DNA from: Xylophilus sp. GW821-FHT01B05
GTDB taxonomy: Bacteria > Pseudomonadota > Gammaproteobacteria > Burkholderiales > Burkholderiaceae_C
Assembly (NCBI GenBank): GCA_038961845.1
Contig: CP152408.1
Coordinates: 4,774,001 to 4,838,000 of the forward strand
Direction: 5' to 3'
DNA: 64,000 bases
The translations under genes and the position numbers were made by a program. The notes under the pieces are model-generated. The model was not told the DNA's origin. It did not search any database and saw nothing but the letters and a program-made list of their open reading frames with translations. Positions 46,138 through 55,453 of this stretch are shown here, in pieces. Every line of letters begins with the position of its first letter. Positions within the stretch are counted from its first letter, which is position 1.

Positions 46138-46320
46138 GTTGATCAAGCACTGCCCAAGGTAGCAGTTCATCAATCCGATTGATCGTGTGGTCGGCGATGC
46201 GCTCCAGCACATAGCGCAGATACGCCTGTGGATCTACACCGTTGAGCTTGGCCGAGCCGATCACGTGTACAGCACTGACGCACTGTTGCCGCTGGCATCG
46301 GAGCCGAGATGCAAGTGCCT
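46138..46320 (-). mobile_element. IS66-family transposase remnant (C-terminal)
   Basis: Read on the minus strand, this stretch encodes [20 protein letters not shown], then [16 protein letters not shown], the hallmark C-terminus of IS66 TnpC transposases. Just upstream in another frame lies [12 protein letters not shown], which aligns with the segment that should precede it. A one-base deletion near 46266 has thus broken the frame. Only about 60 residues of the gene remain. From 46321 to 46452 I see nothing I can assign. Confidence 0.8.
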
Positions 46321-46452
46321 ACCACTACGCGGGAGCAATCCAACGCTGCACGGGCGCCGCAAACCCGTGACGGTGCTGGCGATGCAATCTACGAGTCGTA
46401 GGTCGCGCCGCGTCTGAACCAATCCAATTGAAGACCCGATGGAGACATTTAT

Positions 46453-47436
<984 letters not shown>

Positions 47437-48189
47437 CTATTCCCAAAGCCCCTGTGGCATGGGCAAGCCCTGCAAGACTTCCTTGGTCAGTTGCTGCTCG
47501 ACAGGAATGCCTTTTTCGTTGCACCACCAGAGGAGCTGACGCGTGTGCTGGGCGCTGTGCCAAACCGAGCGCTCCAGAAAGGAATGCATGGAATGCACGC
47601 CATAGAACATCTTCAGCGGTTGCCTGCAGCTTCGGTCTTCGAGGGTGTCCCACCACTGGGCCACCCGCTTCTTCTTGTCGTCCGCATAGGCGAGGATGCC
47701 GGGGAGGTCGATGTCTGGCGGTGCGTCCACGTTGGCGACGATCGTCCAGTCTTCCAGGCCATTGATCACGACCTGCAAATAGGCGTCCGGCACTTGGAAG
47801 ATGTGATACGCCACATCGCGAACCGTGCGCGCACGCGGTGGTGCCGGCCGTTCGTCCAGCATCGCGGCAGGAATCTTCGAGATCGCATGCGTGGCGATCT
47901 CCATGATCTTCTTCCAGCGCTCCACGAGCACTTCGGGAGGCAGGACGTCCACGATATTGTCGACACCCACGAACTTGGCAACATCGTCCAGCGACTGCGC
48001 GAAGGTGTACTCCCGGTCACGCACCACCACCGGAATGGATCGGATCCCCAATGACGCCAGAAATTTCATGGCGCCAGGGTCGGTGGCGACGTTGACCGAC
48101 TCAAAGGGAACGCCCTTGCTGGTCAGAAACTCCTTGACCCTGACGCAACTGGAGCATCCGGTGGTCCAGTAGACGGTAATTGCTTCCAT
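47437..48189 (-). CDS. Glutaredoxin-DinB domain fusion protein
   Basis: A 250-residue cytosolic protein with two domains. Residues 1-80 are glutaredoxin-like: ITVYWTTGCSSCVRVKEFL with Cys12 and Cys15, and the cis-proline motif SIPVVV at 51-56. Residues about 88-250 resemble the DinB/YfiT four-helix fold, with His129 in RDVAYHIFQVPDAYL and the H-x3-H pair His211/His215 in VWHSAQHTRQLL, the expected metal triad. DinB relatives include thiol-dependent transferases and isomerases, so this could be a thiol-linked enzyme carrying its own redox arm. Activity is inference. Likely reduced by the thioredoxin reductase next door. Confidence 0.8.
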   Translation of the reverse strand: MEAITVYWTTGCSSCVRVKEFLTSKGVPFESVNVATDPGAMKFLASLGIRSIPVVVRDREYTFAQSLDDVAKFVGVDNIVDVLPPEVLVERWKKIMEIATHAISKIPAAMLDERPAPPRARTVRDVAYHIFQVPDAYLQVVINGLEDWTIVANVDAPPDIDLPGILAYADDKKKRVAQWWDTLEDRSCRQPLKMFYGVHSMHSFLERSVWHSAQHTRQLLWWCNEKGIPVEQQLTKEVLQGLPMPQGLWE

Positions 48190-48272
48190 GGCAGGCCTGC
48201 TTGAGTGATGAAGGCTTCACTCTATGGGTCGCATGGCCGCGGCGCTATTCAATGTGCAGACAGGGCCTTCGT

Positions 48273-49220
48273 TCAAGTCGATGGCGTGTCCGGAACGGGA
48301 CGGATGCCGATCCACCTTCGGTCCTCCAATGCCTGGCGGATCAAGTTGTCCAGCACGTCGTAGACGGCGGTCGCCGTCGATCCGAGCGGCAGGTGCTCGG
48401 AAGTGCACAGCACCACGTTCCTGGAAATGTCCAGAGCGTTGATGACCAGCGGCCGATTAGTCAGGCGCTTGAGCTGCCTCTGCAGGGCGGATGCGGGCAG
48501 GATCGTGTGGGCGTTGCCGGTTTCCACTGCATCGACCAAGGTCCGAAGAGAGTCGACCTCCGCAAGCGGCTCGACGGTGAGGCCATGCGTTGCCAGTCCG
48601 GTTTGCACGATCCGTCTCATGCCCGTCTGGCTGCTCGAAAGAAACAGCGGCAACTTCGCCACCTCGGCGATTGACATGCCTTGGCCGCGTGGCTTGATTC
48701 CCGAACCGGCGGGGGACACGAGATAGATCATCTCGTTGAACAAAGGCTGTTCCACGATGCCGGGCGATGGCTCGAATTGGTAGGTGACGGTCATGTCGAG
48801 CCGCCCCTGCAGGACCATCTCTTTCAATAGGTAGCTCATGCCCTCGGCCAGGTGGAGCCTGACCTGCGGCAGTCGTGTTCGCGCAGCCACCAGGAGGTCG
48901 ATTGCAAGGAGGTCCTGCACTACCACCGGCAAGCCCAGCGAAGCGGGTCCGCTCACCTCGGCAGCGGAGCGTTCGACGTCCTGCGCGGCGCGTTCCACCT
49001 GCCGCAGGATGGCGACCGCGTGCTTGTAGAGCGTCTTGCCGGCCTCCGTGGGAGTCACTCCCGTCGAGCGACGGACCAACAGCTTCTGATGAAGGCGCGT
49101 TTCCAGGCCCGAGATCTGCAGGCTCAAGGCCGACTGGGCAACATTGAGTTCCACCGACGCCCGCGACATGCTGCGCTGCTCGACGATCTTGACGAAATAC
49201 TTCAGCTGGCGTAGGTCCAT
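48273..49220 (-). CDS. LysR-family regulator
   Basis: A 315-residue regulator with helix-turn-helix RSMSRASVELNVAQSALSLQ near residues 16-36. ATG 49220 (MDLRQLKYFVKIVEQ) gives the usual N-terminus; an earlier start at 49256 is unlikely. It is 83 bp upstream of the glutaredoxin-DinB gene on the same strand and 130 bp divergent from a Bug-type binding protein. It could regulate either side. Such LysR-Bug pairs are common in Burkholderiales. Confidence 0.88.
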   Translation of the reverse strand: MDLRQLKYFVKIVEQRSMSRASVELNVAQSALSLQISGLETRLHQKLLVRRSTGVTPTEAGKTLYKHAVAILRQVERAAQDVERSAAEVSGPASLGLPVVVQDLLAIDLLVAARTRLPQVRLHLAEGMSYLLKEMVLQGRLDMTVTYQFEPSPGIVEQPLFNEMIYLVSPAGSGIKPRGQGMSIAEVAKLPLFLSSSQTGMRRIVQTGLATHGLTVEPLAEVDSLRTLVDAVETGNAHTILPASALQRQLKRLTNRPLVINALDISRNVVLCTSEHLPLGSTATAVYDVLDNLIRQALEDRRWIGIRPVPDTPST

Positions 49221-49350
49221 ATAGCGCTCATTGGCTCGACAAAGCTGGCATGCCATCTTCGGTTGCGATGCCCGGATCTTCCGATTGAATAGCAGGCCTC
49301 CTGGCGATCCGGATACTTCCCTCGATACCCATCACTACAAGGCTCCTGCC

Positions 49351-50331
49351 ATGAGACAAACTCCCGTGATTCGTCGACGCATGCTCCTGGGTGCTGCAAC
49401 TGCAGCCGTCGGATTGTGCGTGCTGCCCGCCTTCTCGCAAAGCTCGAAGCCTCTGCGCCTCGTGGTCCCGTATCCACCCGGTGGCGCCGTCGATGCCACC
49501 GCCAGGCTGCTGTCCGAGAAGTTGCCCGCAACGCTGCAAGGCAGGGCGGTGATCGTGGACAACCGTCCAGGCGCCGGAGGCAACATCGCGGCCGCCTTGG
49601 TTGCGCGCTCGGATGCAGACGGCAGCACCGTGCTGGTCACCTCGAACAACCACACCATCAACCTGGCCCTATACCAAAAACCGGGATATGCCCTTGATGA
49701 GTTCGCGCCGATCGCGCAGTTCGGTGTGACGGGGTTCGTGATCGTTGCGCATCCTTCGACAAATTTCAAAACTTTGCGGGATCTGCTGGACGCGGCGCGT
49801 GCCAAGCCGAACTCAATCTCGTTCGGCACGGGCGGCAGCGGCCATCCCGCGCATCTCGCGACCGAACTGCTGAAAGAACGCGCCAAGATTTCCATGCAGC
49901 ACGTTCCGTACAAGGGCTCGGGGCCACTCTCGGCCGATCTGCTGGGTGGCCAACTGCCGGTGGGCGTCATTTCCGTGGTGGCGGCCCAAGCTTTCGTCGC
50001 CTCGGGCCAACTCATCGGCCTGGGGGTGACAACCAGGGAACGTTGGCCCGATCTGCCGAAGGTCCCGACCATAGAAGAATCGGGATTTCCGGGCTACGAG
50101 TACAGCGGCTGGATCGGGATGCTTGGTAGAGCGGGAATGCCGGAAGCCGACATCGCGGCGCTCGAAAAGCAACTGCTCGCGATCGTTGCGACCGAAGAGA
50201 TGCGCTCACGGCTGTACAAGCAGGGGATCGTCGTTGTACCAAAGGGAAGGGCGGAGTTCAAAGCGGCGGTTGCCCATGACGCCATCGTGAACCGCGAACT
50301 CATCAAAACCGCCGGCGTGCAGGTGGATTGA
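49351..50331 (+). CDS. Bug-family (TTT) periplasmic substrate-binding protein
   Basis: A 326-residue periplasmic binding protein of the tripartite tricarboxylate (Bug/TctC) family. The signal peptide MRQTPVIRRRMLLGAATAAV has a twin-arginine-like RRRMLLG. Family motifs are LRLVVPYPPGGAVDATARLL, VDNRPGAGGNIAAALVARS, SISFGTGGSGHPAHLATELL and MQHVPYKGSGPLSADLLGGQ. No TctA/TctB membrane partners are in the window, as is usual for expanded Bug families. The ligand is probably a carboxylate, perhaps that degraded by the genes downstream. Confidence 0.9.
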   Translation: MRQTPVIRRRMLLGAATAAVGLCVLPAFSQSSKPLRLVVPYPPGGAVDATARLLSEKLPATLQGRAVIVDNRPGAGGNIAAALVARSDADGSTVLVTSNNHTINLALYQKPGYALDEFAPIAQFGVTGFVIVAHPSTNFKTLRDLLDAARAKPNSISFGTGGSGHPAHLATELLKERAKISMQHVPYKGSGPLSADLLGGQLPVGVISVVAAQAFVASGQLIGLGVTTRERWPDLPKVPTIEESGFPGYEYSGWIGMLGRAGMPEADIAALEKQLLAIVATEEMRSRLYKQGIVVVPKGRAEFKAAVAHDAIVNRELIKTAGVQVD

Positions 50332-50413
50332 CTGGGGTGGATACCTCTTGATCGGCGGGCAGCTCTTTGCGCGATGACGGTTCGAAGCCAGGCCGCACCG
50401 CCGGTATTCCCTT

Positions 50414-51118
50414 CTACGAAGCAGGCGCGGTAAACAGCGCCTCGATCTCCCGGGTCGCCGCGACCACGGCGGCCTGCAAGCTCGTCAGGTGACTGGGAGA
50501 CGAGTACCGCGTGCATGTGCCCGACAACGAGAGTGCACCCAGCAACTTGTTGCGCATGTCGAACACCGGTGAGGCCACCGCTGCGAGTTCCGGATCGCGC
50601 TCGCCCAAACTGGTCTGCAGCAGGTCCGAAGAGTCGGCGGGTCTGCCGGCTTCGAACTGGCGCATGACGCGGCCGCTCGCGCCTCGTTCTGTAGAGAGGG
50701 TGTCGCCGACCTTCAGCACGTGGCTGACGGCCTGATTTCCTGAGGCGACCGCCACACACAAACGCAGGTCGCCGTGAGGCACGAAAAAACTTGCGGTCTC
50801 ACCGGTGTCTTCTGCCAAGCGATTCAAGGTCGGCTGGACCACGGCCGCGATGCCCTGCGTCGCGTTGCCCGTGCGCTCGAGCACCGCGATGGCCGGCCCG
50901 AGCCGATAGCGCTCGTTGCCGTCTTTCAACGCGAAAGAGTACCGCGCCAGCGAGCGCAACAGGCGGGATGCGGTGGCTTTGTCCAGGCCCGTCGCACGGG
51001 CCAACTCGCTGAGCTTCTGGCCCTCGTCATATCGCAATGCCATCAGCAGGCGAAGCCCTCGCTCCAGCGCGTTGACGCGGAGCGCGGATGTCCCTGCCGC
51101 AGTGTCTTCTTTTGACAT
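50414..51118 (-). CDS. IclR-family regulator
   Basis: A 234-residue regulator, slightly short for the family. N-terminal winged helix: KLSELARATGLDKATASRLL near residues 35-55. C-terminal effector domain: LAEDTGETASFFVPHG, then AASPVFDMRNKLLGALSLSG. It is divergent from the CoA-transferase gene with only 54 bp between the starts, so it very probably controls the CaiB-Bug-LeuCD-lyase operon. Confidence 0.9.
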   Translation of the reverse strand: MSKEDTAAGTSALRVNALERGLRLLMALRYDEGQKLSELARATGLDKATASRLLRSLARYSFALKDGNERYRLGPAIAVLERTGNATQGIAAVVQPTLNRLAEDTGETASFFVPHGDLRLCVAVASGNQAVSHVLKVGDTLSTERGASGRVMRQFEAGRPADSSDLLQTSLGERDPELAAVASPVFDMRNKLLGALSLSGTCTRYSSPSHLTSLQAAVVAATREIEALFTAPAS

Positions 51119-51172
51119 ACAGCCCTTCCAGCGCTAAAGTTGTTTCACTCATCGATCATAAAGGATCACCCG

Positions 51173-52375
51173 ATGAAACACAATGTCAAAAACGATCACA
51201 CCCAACTGCCACTCACGGGGGTGAAAGTACTGGACTTCGGCCACACGGTCATGGCGCCCACCTGCGGCCTGATCCTGGCGGATCTCGGCGCGGAGGTCGT
51301 GCGCATCGAGCGCGTGGAAGGCGATCCGACGCGTAACCTCAAGGGCTTTGGGTCGGGGTTTTTCGGCTACCTCAACCGCAACAAGGAAAGCGTTGCGATT
51401 GATCTCAAGAATTCGCTCTCGCGGCCCGCGCTCGAGCACGCCTTGCAGTGGGCAGATGTCGTCATCGAGAACTTCGGACCCGAGGTGATGGACCGCCTGG
51501 GCTACGGCTATGCGCAGGCGAGCCACATCAATCCGCGGCTTGTCTACTGCTCGCTCAAGGGCTTTCTTCTCGGGCCGTACCAGGGAAGACCTGCGCTGGA
51601 TGAAGTGGTGCAGATGATGGGCGGGCTGGCCTACATGACCGGCCCGGCCGGCCAGCCGATCCGCGCTGGTGCCTCCATCGTGGACATGACCGGAGGCATG
51701 TTCGGAGTCATCGGCATCATGGCGGCCCTGCGTGCCCGCGAAACCACCGGCCGGGGCGCGTTCGTCACGAGCGCCCTGTACGAGACCACCGCGTTCCTAG
51801 TGGGCCAGCACATGGCCATGGCGCAGTTCGGCGACACGCCGGTCGTACCGATGCCCGAGAGGACCCAGGCCTGGTGCCTCTACGACCTCTGCCACTGCGC
51901 CGACGGCCAGATGTTCATCGGCATCACCAGCGATGCACAGTGGAAGCGGTTCTGCATCACGTTCGGGCTCGAGGAACTTCTGGACGACCCACGCTTGGCG
52001 GACAACACGAGCAGGACCCGCGAGCGGCCCTGGCTGATTCCTCGCCTGAACGAAACCTTCGCAAAGCTCCCGATGACACGCCTCGAGGCTCTTTGCAAGA
52101 AGGCCGAGATTCCATTCGGGCCGGTCCGGACTCCCCTGGACCTGCTCGAAGACGAGCATCTGCGCGCCAACGGCTCGCTGCTGGAGGTCACGGTCGGCGA
52201 CCACAGCGCCCGCGTACCGGCCATGCCCTTCCGCATCGATGACCAACGGCCGGCGGTTCGCCTGCAGCCGCAGGGCGTGGGTGCGCAGACCGCCAAATAC
52301 CTTCGCACCTGGGGCCTCTCGGATGCGCAGGCGAATGACCTGTTCAGCCAGAACGCCGTGGCTGGACCTCATTAG
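51173..52375 (+). CDS. CaiB/BaiF family CoA-transferase
   Basis: A 400-residue class III CoA-transferase that moves CoA between carboxylates. N-terminus GVKVLDFGHTVMAPTCGLIL and the expected nucleophile Asp143 in GRPALDEVVQMMGGLAYMTG are present, as are GYLNRNKESVAIDLK and a C-terminal PVRTPLDLLEDEHLRA. ATG 51173 follows AAAGGAT at good distance. It leads an operon with a Bug protein, LeuCD-like hydratase and an HMG-CoA-lyase-like enzyme. The likely role is to activate a hydroxy diacid such as citramalate with CoA from succinyl-CoA; the substrate is inference. Confidence 0.88.
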   Translation: MKHNVKNDHTQLPLTGVKVLDFGHTVMAPTCGLILADLGAEVVRIERVEGDPTRNLKGFGSGFFGYLNRNKESVAIDLKNSLSRPALEHALQWADVVIENFGPEVMDRLGYGYAQASHINPRLVYCSLKGFLLGPYQGRPALDEVVQMMGGLAYMTGPAGQPIRAGASIVDMTGGMFGVIGIMAALRARETTGRGAFVTSALYETTAFLVGQHMAMAQFGDTPVVPMPERTQAWCLYDLCHCADGQMFIGITSDAQWKRFCITFGLEELLDDPRLADNTSRTRERPWLIPRLNETFAKLPMTRLEALCKKAEIPFGPVRTPLDLLEDEHLRANGSLLEVTVGDHSARVPAMPFRIDDQRPAVRLQPQGVGAQTAKYLRTWGLSDAQANDLFSQNAVAGPH

Positions 52376-52424
52376 CCAAAAAGGTCGATTCAGTTCCCCC
52401 TACAGCAAAAAAGGAGACAACCCC

Positions 52425-53396
52425 ATGAGCCCACTGAACCGCCGCAGCTTTCTTGCAGCTTCCGCACTCCTGTGCGCCCCGCCGCTAGTTTTCGCGAACG
52501 AAGCCTTCCCGAGCAAACCAATTCGCTTGACCACGCCGAACTCCGCGGGCTCGGGAGCGGACGGCATGGCGCGGCGACTCGCGGATCACATGGGCAGAGC
52601 GCTGAAGCAATCCGTGTTCGTCGAAAATCTTCCGGGCGCCGGCGGCTTGATGGGCTCCGAGAACCTGCTGCGCTCGGCGCCCGACGGCAGCACCATCGGC
52701 CTGATCAGCTCCAACTACGTGGTGTTTCCTCATCTGTACAGGAAGTTCGCTTTCGACGTAGTGAAGGACATGACTCCCGTCGCGGGTGTAGCCTCCTCAC
52801 CTATGGTGCTGGTCGCGCGCGCGGACCTCCCGGTGAACAACGTGAGCGAACTCAAGGCGCTGGCCCTGAAAAGCCCGGGCAAGTTGACCATGGGTTCTTC
52901 GGGCAACGGCACGATCCTGCACCTCATGGGCATGTACATGCAGGAGAAGGGGCAGTTCACGCTCACCCACGTGCCATACAAGGGCGTGGCTCCGGTCGTG
53001 CCCGATCTGGTCAGCGGCACCATCGACGTTGCGTTCTTCTCCTATGCGAGTGTCGAAGGCCTCGTGAAACAGGGCAGGCTCAAGCTCCTTGCGGTCTCGA
53101 GCGCAAAACGCTCGCCCGCCATGCCCGAGGTGAAGACCCTGGATGAAGTCTTTCCGGGCTGCGTTCTCGAAGCCTGGTACGCCGTCATCGGCCCCCAGGG
53201 CATACCGCCTGAAATCGCGCACAAGCTCAACGAAAGCATCACCGCCATCGTGCAGTCCGAGTCCTTCAAGGGCCAGATCGCCGCGGAAGGTGCGGTGCCC
53301 ATGCCCATGGCGCCCGACGCGCTGCTGGCTTTCATGAAGGCCGAGTTCATCAAGCACGGCGCACTGGTGTCGCGCTCCGGTGCGGTCATCCAGTGA
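52425..53396 (+). CDS. Bug-family (TTT) periplasmic substrate-binding protein, second copy
   Basis: A 323-residue periplasmic binding protein with a twin-arginine signal peptide (MSPLNRRSFLAASALLCAPP; cleavage after FAN or VFA). Family motifs are IRLTTPNSAGSGADGMARRL, VFVENLPGAGGLMGSENLL, LTMGSSGNGTILHLMGMYMQ and LTHVPYKGVAPVVPDLVSG. The ribosome site AAGGAG is strong. Because it sits inside the catabolic operon, its ligand is probably the substrate of that pathway. Confidence 0.9.
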   Translation: MSPLNRRSFLAASALLCAPPLVFANEAFPSKPIRLTTPNSAGSGADGMARRLADHMGRALKQSVFVENLPGAGGLMGSENLLRSAPDGSTIGLISSNYVVFPHLYRKFAFDVVKDMTPVAGVASSPMVLVARADLPVNNVSELKALALKSPGKLTMGSSGNGTILHLMGMYMQEKGQFTLTHVPYKGVAPVVPDLVSGTIDVAFFSYASVEGLVKQGRLKLLAVSSAKRSPAMPEVKTLDEVFPGCVLEAWYAVIGPQGIPPEIAHKLNESITAIVQSESFKGQIAAEGAVPMPMAPDALLAFMKAEFIKHGALVSRSGAVIQ

Positions 53397-53407
53397 AGGG
53401 GCCAGCC

Positions 53408-54820
53408 ATGACCGCCCGCACCCTCTTTGAGAAGCTGTGGGATCAGCATCACATCGTCGACCTGCCGGGCGGCGAAACGCTGGTCCACATCGACCGCCAT
53501 TTACTGTACGAGATCACGAGCCCTCAAGCGTTCGACGGCTTGCAGCAGGCGGGCAGACGCGTGCGCAACCCGGAACTGACTTTTGGCACCACCGACCACC
53601 TAGTCTCGACGCAGCCCCATCGCGGCGACGAGACGGTGGAAGGCGGGGCCTTGCTGATCCGCGCGTTCCGCGCCAGCACGCTCGCCCACGGAATCCGGCA
53701 CTTCGATGTGCAGGACGCCCAGCAAGGGATTGCCCACGTCATCGCGCCGGAGCTCGGCATCGTCTTGCCCGGCATGACGGTGGTCTGCGGCGACAGCCAC
53801 ACCGGTACCGTCGGTGCGCTGGGCGCCTGGGCCTGGGGCATCGGTACATCGGCCGTGGAACAGGTGCTCGCGACCCAGACGCTCGCGGTACGCAAGCCGA
53901 AGACGATGCGCATCGTGATCGACGGCGAACTGGCGGCGGGCGTGACGCCAAAGGACCTCATCCTTTACCTGATCGGAGAAATCGGAACCGCAGGCGCGAC
54001 CGGCTATGCCCTCGAACTCGCGGGGCGCGCGATCTCCAGCATGCACATGGAGGGGCGCTTTACCCTCTGCAACATGGGCGTGGAGGCTGGTGCGCGCACG
54101 ACATTCATCGCGCCCGACGACATCGCCTTCGACTACATCCGTGGACGCGAGTACGCCCCCAAGGGCGAAGATTTCGATCGCGCGGTGTCGGCCTGGCGAA
54201 GCTTGGTCACCGACGACGGCGCGGTGTTCGACAGGGAGATCCGGCTCGATGCGGCCGCTGCCGCTCCTCAGATCACCTGGGGCACCAGTCCGGAGCAGGT
54301 CATGCCCATCGACGCGGCCGTGCCCGACCCTTCGCTGCTCTCGCAGGTCGAGCAGCGCGGAGCCGCCGAGCGTGCACTCTCCTACATGGGACTGGAAGCC
54401 GGAGCCTCCTTGCTCGGGCTGAAAGTCGATGCCGTCTTCATCGGCTCTTGCACAAACAGCCGGCTGTCGGACCTGGCGGCGGCGGCGGAAGTCGTGCGCG
54501 GGCACAAGGTGGCAGGTCATGTCAGGGCATTGGTGGTGCCGGGCTCCATGACGGTCAAGCGTGAAGCGGAAGCGCAGGGCCTGCACCACGTCTTCCTGGA
54601 CGCCGGCTTCGAGTGGCGAGAGCCGGGATGCTCGATGTGCGCCGCCGTCAACGACGACTTCGTTCTGCCCGGTGCACGTTGCGTCTCCACCTCGAACCGG
54701 AACTTCGAAGGGCGGCAGGGACCGCGTGCGCGCACCCACCTGGGAAGCCCGGCGACCGCAGCCGCCGCAGCGATCGCCGGCGTGATCACTGACGCTCGAC
54801 GGATTGGAGACAGGCCATGA
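53408..54820 (+). CDS. LeuC-like large subunit of an aconitase-type hydratase
   Basis: A 470-residue iron-sulfur hydrolyase subunit of the 3-isopropylmalate dehydratase type. Cluster cysteines are Cys348 region (FIGSCTNSRLSD) and the pair in REPGCSMCAAVNDD near 408-411. Substrate-region motifs are VVCGDSHTGTVGALGAWAWG and STSNRNFEGRQGPRARTHLG. ATG 53408 follows AAGGGG; a GTG at 53393 overlapping the previous stop is less likely. Coupled with leuD. In this operon it more probably hydrates a substituted maleate (such as citraconate) than serving leucine synthesis, because no leuB or leuA is present. Confidence 0.85.
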   Translation: MTARTLFEKLWDQHHIVDLPGGETLVHIDRHLLYEITSPQAFDGLQQAGRRVRNPELTFGTTDHLVSTQPHRGDETVEGGALLIRAFRASTLAHGIRHFDVQDAQQGIAHVIAPELGIVLPGMTVVCGDSHTGTVGALGAWAWGIGTSAVEQVLATQTLAVRKPKTMRIVIDGELAAGVTPKDLILYLIGEIGTAGATGYALELAGRAISSMHMEGRFTLCNMGVEAGARTTFIAPDDIAFDYIRGREYAPKGEDFDRAVSAWRSLVTDDGAVFDREIRLDAAAAAPQITWGTSPEQVMPIDAAVPDPSLLSQVEQRGAAERALSYMGLEAGASLLGLKVDAVFIGSCTNSRLSDLAAAAEVVRGHKVAGHVRALVVPGSMTVKREAEAQGLHHVFLDAGFEWREPGCSMCAAVNDDFVLPGARCVSTSNRNFEGRQGPRARTHLGSPATAAAAAIAGVITDARRIGDRP

Positions 54821-55437
54821 ACCCTTTCACCCAATGGCGAGGCATAGCCGCGCCCATGCCAAAGGCCAACGTGGACACCGACGCGATCATCGCCGTCCAG
54901 CATGTCTACACGCTGAAGAAGTCGGGCTTGGGCGCCTACCTGTTTCATCGGTGGCGATTTGCGCCGGATGGATCGGAGATAGCAGACTTCGTGCTGAATC
55001 GCGCACCGTTTCGAACGGCTTCGATCCTTGTCGCCCGATCGAATTTTGGGTGCGGCAGCTCACGCGAACATGCGGTCTGGGCGCTGGCCGACTTCGGCAT
55101 TCGCTGCATCGTCGCGCCGAGCTTCGCCTCCATCTTTCATGAGAACTGCATTCGAAACGGCATCCTTCCCGTGAGATTGGACGAGGAGATCGTCGACCGT
55201 CTTCTGAACATGCTCGAGCGCAATGAATGCAAGGAAGTGGCAGTGGATCTCAGGGCATCCCGGATCACCCTGCCCGACGGATCCATGAACGCTTTCGCGC
55301 TTGACGAAGCTCAACGCGAGATCCTGCTCCAGGGGCTGGACTCCATCACCGCCGCGGAGCGGCACAAGAGCGACATCACGGCCTTCCAGCAGCGGGACCG
55401 TCAGGTGCGTCCGTGGATCTGGCGTTCAAACAGCTGA
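54817..55437 (+). CDS. LeuD-like small subunit of an aconitase-type hydratase
   Basis: A 206-residue small (swivelling) subunit. Family motifs are MPKANVDTDAIIAVQHVY at residues 14-31, RSNFGCGSSREHAVWAL near 74, and SIFHENCIRNGILPV. The length is like LeuD of leucine biosynthesis. Its ATG overlaps the stop of the large subunit (ATGA), so the two are made in equal amounts. Substrate as for the large subunit: inferred to be a methyl-substituted unsaturated diacid. Confidence 0.87.
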   Translation: MNPFTQWRGIAAPMPKANVDTDAIIAVQHVYTLKKSGLGAYLFHRWRFAPDGSEIADFVLNRAPFRTASILVARSNFGCGSSREHAVWALADFGIRCIVAPSFASIFHENCIRNGILPVRLDEEIVDRLLNMLERNECKEVAVDLRASRITLPDGSMNAFALDEAQREILLQGLDSITAAERHKSDITAFQQRDRQVRPWIWRSNS

Positions 55438-55453
55438 CTCGTCGAAAGAACCC

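Noticed and set aside
53408..55437. LeuCD as part of leucine biosynthesis
   Set aside because: No leuA or leuB is present and the genes lie in an operon with a CoA-transferase, an HMGL-like lyase and a binding protein. A catabolic hydratase fits better, although the sequence alone cannot exclude isopropylmalate activity.
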